A stretch of 64,000 nucleotides of DNA, taken from the NCBI GenBank assembly GCA_030762935.1, contig CM060899.1, positions 58,392,501 through 58,456,500 on the forward strand, in the 5' to 3' direction. The notes under the pieces were generated by a model, which was given only the letters and a program-made list of their open reading frames with translations, was not told where the DNA came from and did no database searches. Positions 32,150 through 43,525 of this stretch are shown here, piece after piece (within the stretch, counting starts at the first letter, position 1; each line of letters opens with the position of its first letter). Position numbers and translations under genes: made by a program. The DNA comes from Hymenopus coronatus (Eukaryota > Arthropoda > Insecta > Mantodea > Hymenopodidae).

Positions 32150-32572
32150 TCGATAAATAAAATAATTTTATTGCAACATTATTATGGAAGCATAAGACGA
32201 TGTAGGGATTCAGTGACCTAGTGACTTATAACATGGATAACCAGCTTCGTTCTCTGAAAGTTCAATGGCGTTTTCAACGACAAAGATAGAGAGCATTTCT
32301 GCATGCATTATAAAATCGTTCCATCCATAAATAACGTGGTAAGGGCCTAAAGGAAGTACCGTACTCAGGTGGCCTCTCCAAAGTGCCCGAGTTCTCCTCG
32401 AGAGCGACTGACTACCTGGTTCACCGAGCAATTCCCAACTTCAGCGAGTAACTTTACTTCAAGATCTGTGGGAGAAATACCAGCAGTTATATAACTACCC
32501 CATGTAAGAGAAAGCACGTTCAGTTCCTGATCGAGCTCAGTTGCTTACCTGTGCTTGTTTCTGCGAAGCAAA
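32150..32572 (-). pseudogene. Exon-like island, unknown product
   Basis: The minus strand has an acceptor-like TATTTCTCCCACAG at about 32466, then an open frame with VKLLAEVGNCSVNQVVSRSR. A second register (32210-32431) reads YHVIYGWNDFIMHAEMLSIF and ends in a stop, followed 38 bp later by an AATAAA signal near 32166-32172. The two frames need one frameshift to join. I recognise no domain. It could be a decayed terminal exon, a captured gene piece between facing P870 copies, or chance. Confidence 0.3.
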
Positions 32573-32720
32573 AACCTCTGATGTGTTACATCCACATGAA
32601 TTTCTTTATTTCTCTGTTATTGTTAAAAAGCTTATCCTTCTATCTACATCATTCTAATCGAGATCAACATTAGCAGACATTTTCCTTCTTACTTGTCCCT
32701 TGTAAGTAGAAGGGTAAAAA
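32573..32720 (-). repeat. P870 distal-end fragment
   Basis: ACCTCTGATGTGTTACATCC to TTGTAAGTAGAAGGGTAAAA is the first 150 bp in minus orientation, cut off where another copy begins. Confidence 0.75.
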
Positions 32721-33610
32721 TTTAATGAGCTCCATTCACACGATGTCATCTAGTTGTTCGGTAAACAAACATTTTATTCAAAACATTAATCTGTTATCTA
32801 TATTATGCTAATCAAGATAAATATAAGCAGAATTAGTCTTGTTACTAGCTTCATTGTAAGTAGAAGGGACATAAGAAAATGCACGGACTAAAGCGATGAT
32901 CTCGTCCTTTAAGAGCTGGTCGCTATGCCAAACAATTTAAATTCCAATCTCTTTGCTTACCAGGAGTAAACAAAGGAGAAACGAGAAAAAAATGTCTTCC
33001 CGTTTGAGAAAAGTAAAACCAATAATCCGGAATATGTCGAAAACGGTTAACTCTACAAAAAAAATGTATAGGACATAAATGGTGTGCTTTAGTGAGATAT
33101 ATATTTTTGTGTAGTAAGTTTTTGTATATCTCTTACGGTTTGTCAGTTATACAGAATCATCTAGAATGAAGAGGTTTTCAGAGGCTAATCCCAGAAAATT
33201 CAAGATGTACATTTCGTTTGTCATAAAAATATCTTAAACACAGGATATTTTAATCAAAATCGTTAGAGCCATTTTTGTGATCATCAAAGTTTTCGAAAAA
33301 TGTTGCACGTAAAGGGTAATTTGGGGTGGGGAGGATTTTCTTGAAAATCTTCGTGTAGCATCCTTGGAAGATACCGAACTAAATACCAAGTTTGGTATTT
33401 AACGATCTTTTCGTTTTTGAGCTATGCTGACCACAGACACACACACACATAGACAGCCAGACAGACACACATACACACACAGACAGCCAGACAGACACAC
33501 ACACGGACAGTCTCAAAACATATATTTTCGGTGAAATCTCGCTATCGAATTTTGGGTACAATACAATACCTTCTCTATACACTATGCACATAGCACGTGT
33601 AGAGAAAGTA
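32718..33610 (-). repeat. P870 copy, full length
   Basis: From AGCTCCATTCACACGATGTC to a good palindrome (CTCTATACACTATGCACATAGCACGTGTAGAGAAAGT). The (CA)n tract at 33435-33506 is doubled, with two ACAGCCAGACAGAC inserts. Confidence 0.9.
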
Positions 33611-34398
33611 AAAAAAATCTGATGGTTCCATTCACATGACTTTCTCTACATCGTTGTAACTATTGTTTAACACCTTATTCTTTTTTATACCTTATGATAA
33701 TCAAGATAAACATTAGCAGAAATTGTCTTAATTACTTGTTTTCTTGTAAGAAGTAATTAAATAAGGGAATACACGAGGCTGAAACGATAGTCAAATCTTT
33801 TAAAAGTTGGTTGTCCTGTGGTTGAAACCCGTTTCTATGCATTGTCAGGAGTTTGCAAATTTCCATGTAAGAAAAGTATTTTAAAGCTGAAGCTAATAAC
33901 AAGGAATATCTCAGAAACGGTCAACTCCACGAATAGAATGTATATAACATAAATTGTGTGTTTTAACGAGATCTGCAATTTTGTTATGTAAATTTTACAA
34001 TTTACCAGTTATGCAAAATTCCGCAAAATTCATCCAGAATAAACATATTTTCAGAGGCTATTACCAGAGAATTCAAGATTTACATTTCGTTTGTTATAAA
34101 AATATCTTAAACATAAAATTGTTATAGCCATTTTTGTGAAAATCAAAAATTTCGAAAAATGTTCCATGTAAAGGATAGTTTGGGGTGGGGGGATTTTCTT
34201 GAAAATCTTCATATCGCGTCCTTGGAAGATACCAAAATTAAATACTAAGTTTGGTATACTGCCCACAGAGACCACACACGCACACACACACTCACACACG
34301 GACCTTTGTCTAATTTGTTTGATTCAGGGGAACCCAAAACATGTATTTCCGGTGAAATCTCTGTATTGAAGTTTTGGGTGCAATACAATATTTTTTCC
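33611..34398 (-). repeat. P870 copy joined tail to head with the previous one
   Basis: It begins AAATCTGATGGTTCCATTCA directly after the A run that ends the previous copy's AGAAAGT, so it sits in or shares that A tract. It stops at GGGTGCAATACAATATTTTT before the palindrome, where SINE-A follows. Confidence 0.85.
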
Positions 34399-34636
34399 TT
34401 GGCCCGACTGGGTAGTGTGGTGGTAACGTGTCTGCCTCACGTTCAAAAGGTCATGAGTTCGAATACCGCTTAGGATGAGTTACCCGCATAAGGTTTCTTC
34501 GGGGTTTTCCCTTATCCTGAGAAGACGAATGTCGAGTAACTTTAAGCTCTATGGACCCCGAGGTCATTTGAGCATCATTTCACCAATTTCATTCATCGTC
34601 CGATATGACCAACCAGGTTAAAGGACGTTAAAACCA
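34398..34636 (+). mobile_element. SINE-A copy, nearly complete
   Basis: It runs from the head GACTGGGTAGTGTGGTGGTA, B box GAGTTCGAATACCGC, the body CCTGAGAAGACGAATGTCGA and CATTTGAGCATCATTTCACC, to GGTTAAAGGACGTTAAA. It replaces the palindromic end of the P870 copy on its left. Confidence 0.85.
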
Positions 34637-35020
34637 GCATTGCTCAGAAGGTTTAAGTGGAGATTGCAAAGCCGTAAGTTAGATTGTGTCTAAAACTGGA
34701 GGCTGCAGTCAGAAACTAAAACAGCAACTTTTTAACGGAAATCCATATCCACTAATGGAAAAACGAGAAAGTTAGGAACAAAGACCTATATCGATATATA
34801 TTTTCTTCTGCTTCGACTGAGCATATACGTTATTCCTACAGGATATGTCCCAAGTTTTCTAACTGAAAAAAAGGATATTTCAGGAATGTTTTTTCCGACA
34901 TCTTGACACGGCCTATCAGTTCATTGCGGTCATCGTCTTCCATGAGTTTACCTACTTTATAGTACCACAAATAAACAAAACACATGTTCCTCTCTTCACA
35001 TGACACAAGTGAACGAGACG
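34637..35020. other. Single-copy region, no call
   Basis: No recurring sequence, coding pattern or RNA gene found. Confidence 0.45.
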
Positions 35021-35029
35021 CGTGCTACC

Positions 35030-35286
35030 TAGGGCCGCGCCGTGGCCGAGTGGTTAGACCACTAGCCTCTCACCTAGATGGCCGGGGTTCGATCCCAAGC
35101 GACCGCATGTGAGATTTGTGGTGGACAAAGCGGCGCTGGGGCGGGTTTTCTCCGGGTACTCCGGTTTCCCCCGCCATCGCATTCCACCGGTGCTCCATCA
35201 TCATTCATGTATCATCAGTGTCACCGCCTGCGATGCCATTAGTAGTTAAAGCGGGCGTTAAACACTACCAAAAAAAAAAAAAAAAA
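35030..35286 (+). mobile_element. SINE-F copy, complete, with 9-bp target duplication
   Basis: CGTGCTACC flanks it (35021-35029, 35287-35295). The head GCCGTGGCCGAGTGGTTAGA has the A box of a class II (Ser/Leu) tRNA, and GGGTTCGATCCC the B box. The body is GGTGGACAAAGCGGCGCTGG. It ends AAAGCGGGCGTTAAACACTA plus an A run of about 16. It is the best reference copy of this family here. Confidence 0.9.
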
Positions 35287-35295
35287 CGTGCTACC

Positions 35296-35795
35296 ATTGT
35301 TACCAACAGCTAATTAAAATACTGCTGCCAACATTGAGAAAAATGATCTACACTTCTATATATTGCATATTCCAAGTATCCTTCTGAAACCCAGAATTCA
35401 TGTCAGTGTATAAAATACGGGAGAAATAGTCCAAAATACGGACCCGGGAGACTCAATAAAATAAGGCTGAAATACGGGAGAACCCGGGAAACACGGAGGC
35501 CTTGCAACCCTACCTTATTCTGAGTAGGGGCCCATGAACATGCACTAAAGTGCATAAAAGTTACCCCTAGTGGAACGTAGCCGTTTATGTTGGTAATAAA
35601 ACTAAAATAAAATCTGTATAGTATACCCTGACACATAGTTTCTTCTACTAGGGCTAATATTCCAGAATTTACTATTTATTTGAAATTTTTATCTACAATT
35701 TTACATAATTATTTTATAGATAATAAATTACAGCTACTAACCAAAATAAACGTAATATAAAACGGTTAAAATAAGTTAGTTGTATATTTCATTGT
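35296..35795. other. Single-copy region with repeated ATACGGGAG words
   Basis: AAATACGGGAGAA-type words occur three times at 35410-35490, with CCCGGGA between them, which could be transposon subterminal motifs. 35546-35590 matches 28495-28535. No gene seen. Confidence 0.35.
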
Positions 35796-35990
35796 AATCC
35801 TTACTATGGCTTCCTTCGGAAGGGAAGTAAAGGCGTGGGTCCCGTGCCGTAGATTTACGGTATGTAAAAGAACCTCAAACCTGATAGAGAGGCCTCTGAG
35901 CAAAATTAAGCGGTCTTTCACGCCCAATATAGAATGGAACGCTGAGAACCACAGTAGTTAAAGAGCGTCCATAAATAAAACGATATTTTA
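35796..35990 (+). mobile_element. SINE-B copy, head missing
   Basis: It starts at CTTACTATGGCTTCCTTCGG and runs to AAAGAGCGTCCATAAATAAA. The tRNA-like head is absent, a normal 5' truncation. Confidence 0.85.
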
Positions 35991-36020
35991 ACAAAATCAA
36001 TATCTACAATATCTTTTTAT

Positions 36021-36449
36021 TTTTACTTCCTCTTGCACATATGTACGATGTACATAGTGGATAACGAAGGTATCCTATTCCACCTATATTTTGAGATCCC
36101 ATGAGTCCGAAAAAAATCATTTTTAGAAAAATTCTGTGTGTGTGTGTGTGTGTGTGTGTCTGTGGACAGTGCTCAAAAACGAAAAGACCGTTAAATAAAC
36201 TTGGTAATTATCTTAAGTTTGTTCCAAGCATGCGAAACGAAGATTTTCAAGAAAATCCCCCACCACAAACTACCACATGGAGAAATTTTTGAAAATGTTG
36301 TTTTTCTCAAAAATGATTCTGGTAATGTTCATTAAAATAACGTTCATTAAAAATACTTACATAACAAATAAAATGTATATTTTGAATTGTATGGAAATAG
36401 CCTGTGAAGACCTCTTTATTCTAGATGAATTTTGCATAACGGTTCAGCC

Positions 36450-36495
<46 letters not shown>

Positions 36496-36893
36496 GTGAA
36501 ACACTAAATAAAAAAATGTAGATCTCGTCAAAACACATAATTTATGTCATATACGGTTTTTATGAAGAGTCAGCCGTTTCTGAGATAATCCTTGTTACTG
36601 GTTTCAATTTCAAACTACTTATAGCTTTTCTCAAACGAAAAGTGACGTTTTGTTTCATCTCTTCTACTGCAGGTCATGCAAAGCGAACCAAACTTCAATT
36701 GTTTTTTCACATAGGACCAGTATTTGAAAGATTTGAGTATCGATTTAGCCTAATGTATTCCCTTATTTCCCTTCTACTTACAAGGAGGCAAGTAATAAGA
36801 CAATTTCTGTTACTGTTTACCTTGTAGATAAAAGAACAATCTTTTGTAACAGCTAGAGAAACTCGTACGAGTGGAACACATCAGATTTTATTT
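36021..36893 (+). repeat. P870 copy with an added (GA)n tract
   Basis: It starts ACTTCCTCTTGCACATATG and ends GAGTGGAACACATCAGA plus T run. It has the normal (TG)n at 36133-36159 and a second, unusual (GA)n at 36455-36487 in the CGTAAGAGATAGAC box. Confidence 0.9.
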
Positions 36894-36967
36894 TAATATT
36901 TTCATAATTGTTAAGTTACTATAATTACCCATATTTAATTATTTACAAAATAATATATTTATAATTT

Positions 36968-37142
36968 TTTACTTTCTCTATACGTACTATGTTTGTAGTG
37001 TATAGGGAAGGTATTGCACTCCACTCAAAAATTCGATACCGAGACTTCACCGGAAATATATGTTTTAGGGTTCCCTGTATCCAAAAAAAAGCATTTTCAG
37101 AAAAGGGTCCATGTGTGTGTGTGTCTGTGTGTGTGTGTGTGT

Positions 37143-37185
<43 letters not shown>

Positions 37186-37855
37186 CAACAGGGTAGCTCA
37201 AAAACGAAAACTCGGTGAAACACCAAAGTTGGTATTTAAGTTTAGTATCTTTCAGGGATGCGACACGAAGAATTTAAGAAAAATGCCCCCACACCAAAAC
37301 TTTTTTCGAAAATTTTGATTTTCTCAAAAATGGCTCTAACGGTTTTGATTAAAATTTCGCATATTAAAGATATTTACCTGATAAATAAAATGTATATCTT
37401 GAATTTTCTGGGAATGGCCTCTGAAGACTACTTTATTCTGGATGAATTTTACGGAATTTTGCATAACCGCTAAACCGTAAGAGATGGACAAAGACTTAGC
37501 ACACAAAAATGTTGAGCATGTTAAAACATACAATTTATGTTATGTACATTTCTTTCGTGAAGTTGATCGTTTTTTAGATATTCCTTGTTTTTTGTTTCAG
37601 CTTTGAAAAACATACTTTTCTTATACAAGAATGTCTCAAACAAAGGAACTTCAATCACATAGCGACCAGTTTTTGACTATCACTTTAACCTATGGTACTC
37701 TTATTTCGCTTCTACTTACAAGGAAGCAAGTACTAAGACTATTTCTGCTATTTTTTTCTCGATTAGCATGAATTAAAGATAAGCATAAGCTTTTTAACAA
37801 TAATTTGTTACAGAGATATAGAGAAAGTTATGAGAATGGAACACCTCAGATTTTT
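36968..37855 (+). repeat. P870 copy, full length, long (TG)n
   Basis: It starts ACTTTCTCTATACGTACTAT and ends GAGAATGGAACACCTCAGA plus T run. The (TG)n at 37112-37181 is the longest of its type in the window and lies in frame with several chance ORFs. Confidence 0.9.
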
Positions 37856-37859
37856 CATC

Positions 37860-38260
37860 TATTAATGCAGTTTTAGTTATCACTAACTATAAAAACTGGC
37901 TTTTTTTTCTCTCTCATCAGCAAACTTCCCATAGCCATCAATAATGAAAGCAAACTTTTTCCTTATAATGCCATGAAACGCCAAGATCAAGTTACAACAA
38001 CAGAGATTCGCAAACGGATTCAAGACCTACACATATTCATCTCATTAATAACGATGAAATCCCTAAATGTATATTCTGCTCTGCTACATTATCAATAGGC
38101 ACACAAAATCAACAAATCAGTCTCAAGAGGAAAAGATGAAATCCCACCGAACTCCATAAAACAATTGAAAATCTGTCGGCTTACTTCAAGTTGAAGATCT
38201 TCCCCTTGGAATATTAAAAGAACTGTAAATCATGGTTACCATATGTTATTCCAGCCATTA
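37860..38260 (+). pseudogene. LINE C-terminal fragment with a CX2C motif
   Basis: One frame reads HIHLINNDEIPKCIFCSATL, the C-terminal zinc-knuckle region that follows the RT/RNase H part in jockey-type LINEs. Another register before it reads QDQVTTTEIRKRIQDLHIF. After a stop, LHKTIENLSAYFKLKIFPLG resembles the final helix. At least two frame breaks are present. The AT-rich stretch after it may be its 3' UTR. Confidence 0.55.
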
Positions 38261-38927
38261 ATTTTATCTTAAAATAGCTATCGTTTCACCTACCAACTGT
38301 GTTACTCTAAAATGTATTATTTATTATGTACTAAAAATTATTAATGTGTAGGTACTTCTCCCTAAGTTATACTTAATGTATTCCAAGCATAAATGTGAAT
38401 GTATTATTCTATATACTACTTTGTAGAGGTCGCTATAAGACTCAAGATATTTTAGCAATTATAATATATTAAAGTGAAAGAAGTGAAATGCTGAGTGGAA
38501 ATTAGGAAATAAATATAATTATAAGTGAAGGAACATTACCAGTTATTAAACGTGGAGGTGAAATAATTACAAGACAACAAAATTATGTACAATGCAAAAG
38601 AAATACATAGCTTATATACAAGACATTATTGAGAATTGATAAATATAGGAAAATAAATGCGTATGCTAAGAATAAATTTTAAGTGGTGGATACAAATACA
38701 GATATATGCCGCTAGCTTCCGGCGGCGTTTAGTTAATAATGCAGAGCTAGATATAATCGTTAGCCAGTTATTGTTTATTCGTTACCAGTAAATAAAATAG
38801 ATATCGTTACTTACGAGTATAGAGAGCAACAGAGAATAAAGAGCAAATTAAAATAAAATAAAAAGAAGAAATATATGTATATATAATTATAAACTTATAT
38901 AAATATATGTACATATATGTAATAAGC
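38261..38927. other. AT-rich region, possible LINE 3' UTR then no call
   Basis: No recurring sequence. A small GC patch GCCGCTAGCTTCCGGCGGCG lies at 38688-38707. The end is a TA-rich run at 38870-38925. Confidence 0.4.
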
Positions 38928-39830
38928 AAGAGAGGAAAAGATTAGCGTGGATGACAGGAGTGTTAAAATTGATTCACAATAACCCAGTAACGTGAACGGG
39001 AATGCATTTCTTATTTTCTTGGTCAATTTTGCGTATTGCGACTGTACCGACCAGTCTCATATTCAGCCAATGTAATGAGGGTTAGCCAACGTTATAATAC
39101 GAAAAAAATGCGACTAAAGTGAGCTCTAGCAGCTGTTTCATGTCAAGGCCACTTAGAATAATCTCTACTACAAAGAATCTAATAATGCATATCTACATTT
39201 AATATGCAGTGCCCGGTAACGAGAACGAGACATTTAAAACTATGCAAATCTTGCCTCTCGTTCCCTGGGACCGGCAATTGTGAACATTTTCATTGAAATA
39301 CATGTATTTCAAATCCTCGTTCTCGTTCTGGTTACCATTATCGTTTTTCATGTACCAGCCTTTCCTTTGGAAAAGGATACGAGGAGATGAATTATAACGT
39401 TGTATTTTATGCGGGGATAAAGATAGTATTGTTCACTGTTTAACTGCATGTAAAGAGGTAATACATTTGTTAATACAAATGGGATAGAAATGCCAGGAGT
39501 GATGCCAGCAAATAAAATGTTGAATGCAAAGGGAAAGAGAGGATTTAAAGAACTAGGTCAATATTTGGGAAAGGTAAAAGAAAATTGGATAAAAAAGAGC
39601 GAGAGAGAGAGAACAGTAGAGAAAACACAGAGAATGCGATGGAATAGATAGCACAAACCACAGGAGGTTACACTCGTTAATAGCCACAAAGCTAAGCTGA
39701 TCTAGCGCCTAAGCGGTATTCAAACCTAATTGTATATTAGGATAAGTAATATAGTTTAAGTAGCGTATATGATTTTTTAAATAATTGAAAATGTAGCCTA
39801 AGTACAGTAAGTAATAATAATAATAATAAA
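38928..39830 (+). mobile_element. LINE 3'-terminal remnant with CCHC motif
   Basis: It matches 6455-7340. At 39398-39450 one frame reads RCILCGDKDSIVHCLTACKE, a C-X2-C-X7-H-X4-C zinc knuckle as found at the C-terminus of R1/I/jockey-type LINE proteins. It then continues to a stop after IQMG. The 3' tail has CTAAGCTGATCTAGCGCCTA and ends in (TAA)n at 39816-39828. About 380 bp at 38975-39355 are not in the sister copy. Confidence 0.65.
38975..39355. mobile_element. Probable MITE inside the LINE remnant
   Basis: This segment is absent from the matching LINE tail at 6455. It contains GGTAACGAGAACGAGACATT and, inverted, CTCGTTCTCGTTCTGGTTACC, and an outer, weaker inverted pair (CAGTAACGTGAACGGGAA). 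The exact ends and target duplication are not clear. Confidence 0.35.
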
Positions 39831-39834
39831 AGCG

Positions 39835-40990
39835 GCACTACTTGCATGATTTTTTTTTTCCTTGCGTTGGTACACATGTTAATGTGTAAAATTAAAAGTC
39901 ATTCCAGGCAATAGTTGACTTTTGGCAGTTGTTTGAAACAGTGGAAGTGTGCATTGCTTTGAAAATGGAGAAATTCGGGTATCTTGCTGAGATAAAATCC
40001 TCCGTAAAAGAAGGTTTAACACTCACAGAAATTCATTTGCGGATTGTAAATGTGTATGGTGACTACCTTCAGCTTCCACTGTGAAAAAATGGACGGCCGA
40101 TTTTAAACGTGGCCGTCCAAGACGATCCACGCTAAGGACGTCCGAAAACGGTAACCACACCGGAAATCATTCAAAAAGTGCATGACATGATTTTAGAAGA
40201 TCGGCGTACAAAGGTGCGTGAAGTTGCTAATGCTCTTGTAATTTCAGAGGATCGTATTGGTCACATCTTGCATCAAGAATTAAACATGAAAAAGCTTTGC
40301 GTAAGATGGGTGCCGCGAATCCTCACTGTGGATAACAAGCGTATTCGCACGACACTTTCTGAAAAGTACTTGGCGCATTTTCAGAAGAACAGAAGTGACT
40401 TTTTGCGCCGATACGTCACGATGGATGAAACATGGATTCACCACTGCACACCTGAATCTAAGCAGTAGTCGGAGGCAGTGAACAGAAGCTTGTTCTTCAG
40501 CTCCAAAGAAGGCGAGGATAGTGTTATCGGCGGAAAAGATCGTGGTTAGTGTTTTAGGATGCCAAAGGAATTTTGTTGATTGACTATTTCAAAAAAGGTA
40601 AAACCATTACTGGAAAATACTACACTCAACTTCTAACCAAACTGAAAATAGACCCGGGTTAAAAAAGACAAGAATTGTTTTCCATCAGGACAATGCACCT
40701 GCCCACAAAAGTGTATGGCAATGGGGAAATTGAGAGATCTGCACTATGAAGTGCTGGAACATCCACTCTATTCCCCAAATTGGCTCCCTCGGACTTCCAT
40801 CTGTTTCCAAAACTGAAGAAATTCCTCGCTGGTAGGCGCTTTTCGTCCAATGAAGAAGCAATTGCGGCTGTAAATGGGTACTTTGCAGCACTTCCAGGGG
40901 AATACTACAGAGAGGGGATAGTGACATTGAAACACCTCTGGACAAAATATATCGATGTGTCTTCTTAGCTTCCGGAGAAGGCCGCGTTAT
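39835..40990 (+). mobile_element. Mariner, degenerate, 3' end replaced
   Basis: The plus strand keeps transposase pieces in order: MEKFGYLAEIKSSVKEGL (N-terminus), VTMDETWIHHCTPESK with the first catalytic Asp, a VF-stop-DAKGI segment in which the usual Trp codon is TAG, FHQDNAPAHKS, and APSDFHLFPKLKKFLAGRRF in another frame. It ends at TKYIDVSS-stop. The usual terminal repeat is missing and a SINE-F-like tail follows. I could not find a matching left inverted repeat. Confidence 0.8.
40178..40468 (+). pseudogene. Mariner transposase, central piece
   Basis: This 96-codon frame spans the second helix-turn-helix (LEDRRTKVREVANALVISED) and the linker to the first catalytic Asp (MDETWIHHCTPESKQ), then a stop where QS/Q-S-K is usual. 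Length and order match mariner transposases of about 345 residues. Confidence 0.85.
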
Positions 40991-41024
40991 CTTGCATGGG
41001 AATGCCGACTTTTCGCTCATCTTG

Positions 41025-41110
41025 CCGTGAGCTTCTGGTAGTAAAAGCCGGTATTAAACACTATAGAAAAAGTACTGCTACTACTACTTCTACTACTATT
41101 ACTGCTACTT
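41025..41110 (+). repeat. SINE-F 3' tail and (CTA)n
   Basis: GTAGTAAAAGCCGGTATTAAACACTATAG matches the last bases of SINE-F. It is followed by an imperfect (CTA)n at 41071-41105, likely grown from the SINE tail. Confidence 0.55.
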
Positions 41111-41667
41111 AAGGTAACCGTTACAACGTAGCCTTTACTTTATTTTCTCCCCGTCCCTACTGCACATTAAGTTCTTCCAAACGAATACAAATGAAAATGA
41201 CCGCACCTTAGTAAATTTTCCAGTTACGACTTCACATCGGTGGCTGATTACTCACGAGGAGAGAATACGTTGAGTAGCCTTGCCACGTAGGTACGTACGT
41301 CACGGAAGCGGAACCACTCGAATGGGGGTCGCGTGTGTGAGTGAGCGAGGGTTGGTCACATTGTTCTTCAAGAAGGGGGAATGGGGAAGGTTACGGAAAT
41401 CTGACGGAATACTAATTCTTCTGTTGTAGCAGTCTTCCGTTTGACCATTGTTCTGCTACTCTAGTCAACAAACTTCATTTACTGACAAAGCGAAATCATA
41501 AACTGCTGACACACCTCAAGAACTGAAAACAATTTTGAGAGTAATGGTCTTTTTCAATGGCGACTGGTGTATTTGTAGTCGGTAAGACACAGCTTATAAA
41601 ACTAGCTCTACAGCGAATCCTCAGGCCATTGCAAAATAGGTTAGATCGAAAATAGACACTTTCATTT
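41111..41667. other. Single-copy region, no call
   Basis: A GC-richer patch at 41220-41410 contains CACGTAGGTACGTACGTCAC. No gene or repeat recognised. Confidence 0.4.
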
Positions 41668-42498
41668 CTTTTCATACTTAGTACATAGCATATAGAGAAG
41701 GTATTGCATTCCACCAAAAACTCGATGCCAAAAATACGGGTTTTAGGTGCCCTGAATCCAAAAAATTGCTCTTTCAGAAAAAGACCATGTGTGCATGTGT
41801 GTGTTTGTGTCTGTGAATACGATAACACTTAGTATTTACGTTTAGTATCTTCCAAGCATGCCACATGAAAATTTGAGGAAAATCCCCCCACCCCAAACCA
41901 CGCTTTAGATGAAAAAAGATCGAAAGTTTTGAATTTCCCAAAAAAGGATAACGATTTTTATTAAAATACTCTAGGTATTTTAAATATATCTGTGTGACAA
42001 ATAAAATGTGATTGTGGTATAAACTCTGAAGACCTGTTTTGTGGATGACTTTTACATGACTGGTAAACTGTAAGAGTTAGACAAAAACTTACAGCACAGA
42101 AAATATAGATCTCGTTACAACTCACAATTAGTTTTTGTTTTATTTCTTTTGTTAACCATTTCAAAGACATTCCCTGTTATTGGTTTTAGTTTTCAGATAC
42201 TTAAACTTTTTCTCATACCGTAAGCCCTCATCCGTTTCAGATCTGTTTTGTTTTACTGTTGGTTATGGAAATATATTCAAATTTCAATGACAGATTTAAA
42301 AAGCATTGGCTGTCACTTTTGCCTAATGTGTCCCCAAATTTCCCTTCTACTTAAGGAAATAAGTAATAAGACAATTTCTGATACTATTTATTTTGACTTA
42401 CATTATGTCGATTAAAGAGTAGAGTAGTTTGTAAGAGTAGTTTGTTCGCAGAACAGATAGGAAAAGTCATGTGAATGTAACACGCCCGATTTTTAAAG
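41668..42498 (+). repeat. P870 copy, full length
   Basis: It starts with the half palindrome ATACTTAGTACATAGCATATAGAGAAGG and ends CATGTGAATGTAACACGCCCGA plus T run. A mariner begins 8 bp later. Confidence 0.85.
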
Positions 42499-42537
42499 GT
42501 ATATAAGAGGCCCACATATTTTGAGCATTGGCAACAC

Positions 42538-42809
42538 CTGCTGACTTCATATACCCAAGGTCGCGGGTACAAATCCGGCGGAGGACGATGGATTTTTTCG
42601 GGTGTAAAAATTCTTAGCATGGCTTCCTTCGGAAGGAAAGTAAAGCCGTTGGTCCCGTGTCGCAGATTTACGGCACGTAAAAGAACCTCAAGCCTAATAG
42701 AGAGGCCTCTCAGCAAAATTAAGCGGTCTTTCACGCCCAGTATAGAATGGGACGCTGAGAACCACAACAGTTAAAGAGCGTCCATAAATAAAACGCCTTT
42801 TACATTTCC
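42538..42809 (+). mobile_element. SINE-B copy inside mariner, 10-bp target duplication
   Basis: TTGGCAACAC occurs exactly at 42528-42537 and 42810-42819. The head is truncated to CTGCTGACTTCATATACCCA. The B box is GGGTACAAATCCGGCGG. The body and AAAGAGCGTCCATAAATAAA end are standard. Confidence 0.9.
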
Positions 42810-43525
42810 TTGGCAACACTGACTGCTGTAGATGCCATCTGGTGTTTACTCTGGAAATTTTGACATTGTCGTTCTAAACCTACTAGAGATGTTTTGTCAA
42901 TTGAGCGTTATTTGTGTTGTTTACAGTGATTTTAAAATGTGTCTCAGCGAAAAGATGGAATTAACCCATGAAAATGTTCGTGCGATGATTTATTGTGATT
43001 TTCGTCGTGGTTTTTCAAGACAATGGTGCATTGACCAACTCAATACTACATTGGCGATGAATCTCCTTCTTTGCTACTGAGAAACGCTGGTGTAACGAGT
43101 TTAATCGTGATCGCCGTTCGCTCACTGACGAAATTCGTGAAGGTATTCAAAATCAGTTGTGTCAGAAAATATGAATGCTTAGCAAATATTGATAGTGCAA
43201 GATTGACTCGCCACATATTGTGAGAAAGAGTCAACCCTAGGCATATATAAAATATTGCACGGCCATTTAGCCGTGAAAAAGTTTTGGTCTCGGTGGATCC
43301 CACATAAATTGGTGCTATCTCAAAAGGTGTCGATTGCGTAAATGCTCAAAAAATACAATAATGGGGCTACAAAAGACGTATATAGATTGTAACAGGTGAC
43401 GAATCATGTATGTGTGCATATGAATCGGAAGGTAAACAGTAGTCAACATAATGGGTGTTTCAAGATGAACCAAATCCAACAAAAGCTGTTCTCAGTCGAG
43501 GCACTTCGAAAGAAATGTTCGTCCG

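Noticed and set aside
36943..37188. Open frames rich in Thr-His or Cys-Val
   Set aside because: They translate the (CA)n/(TG)n tract of P870 and carry no independent coding signal.
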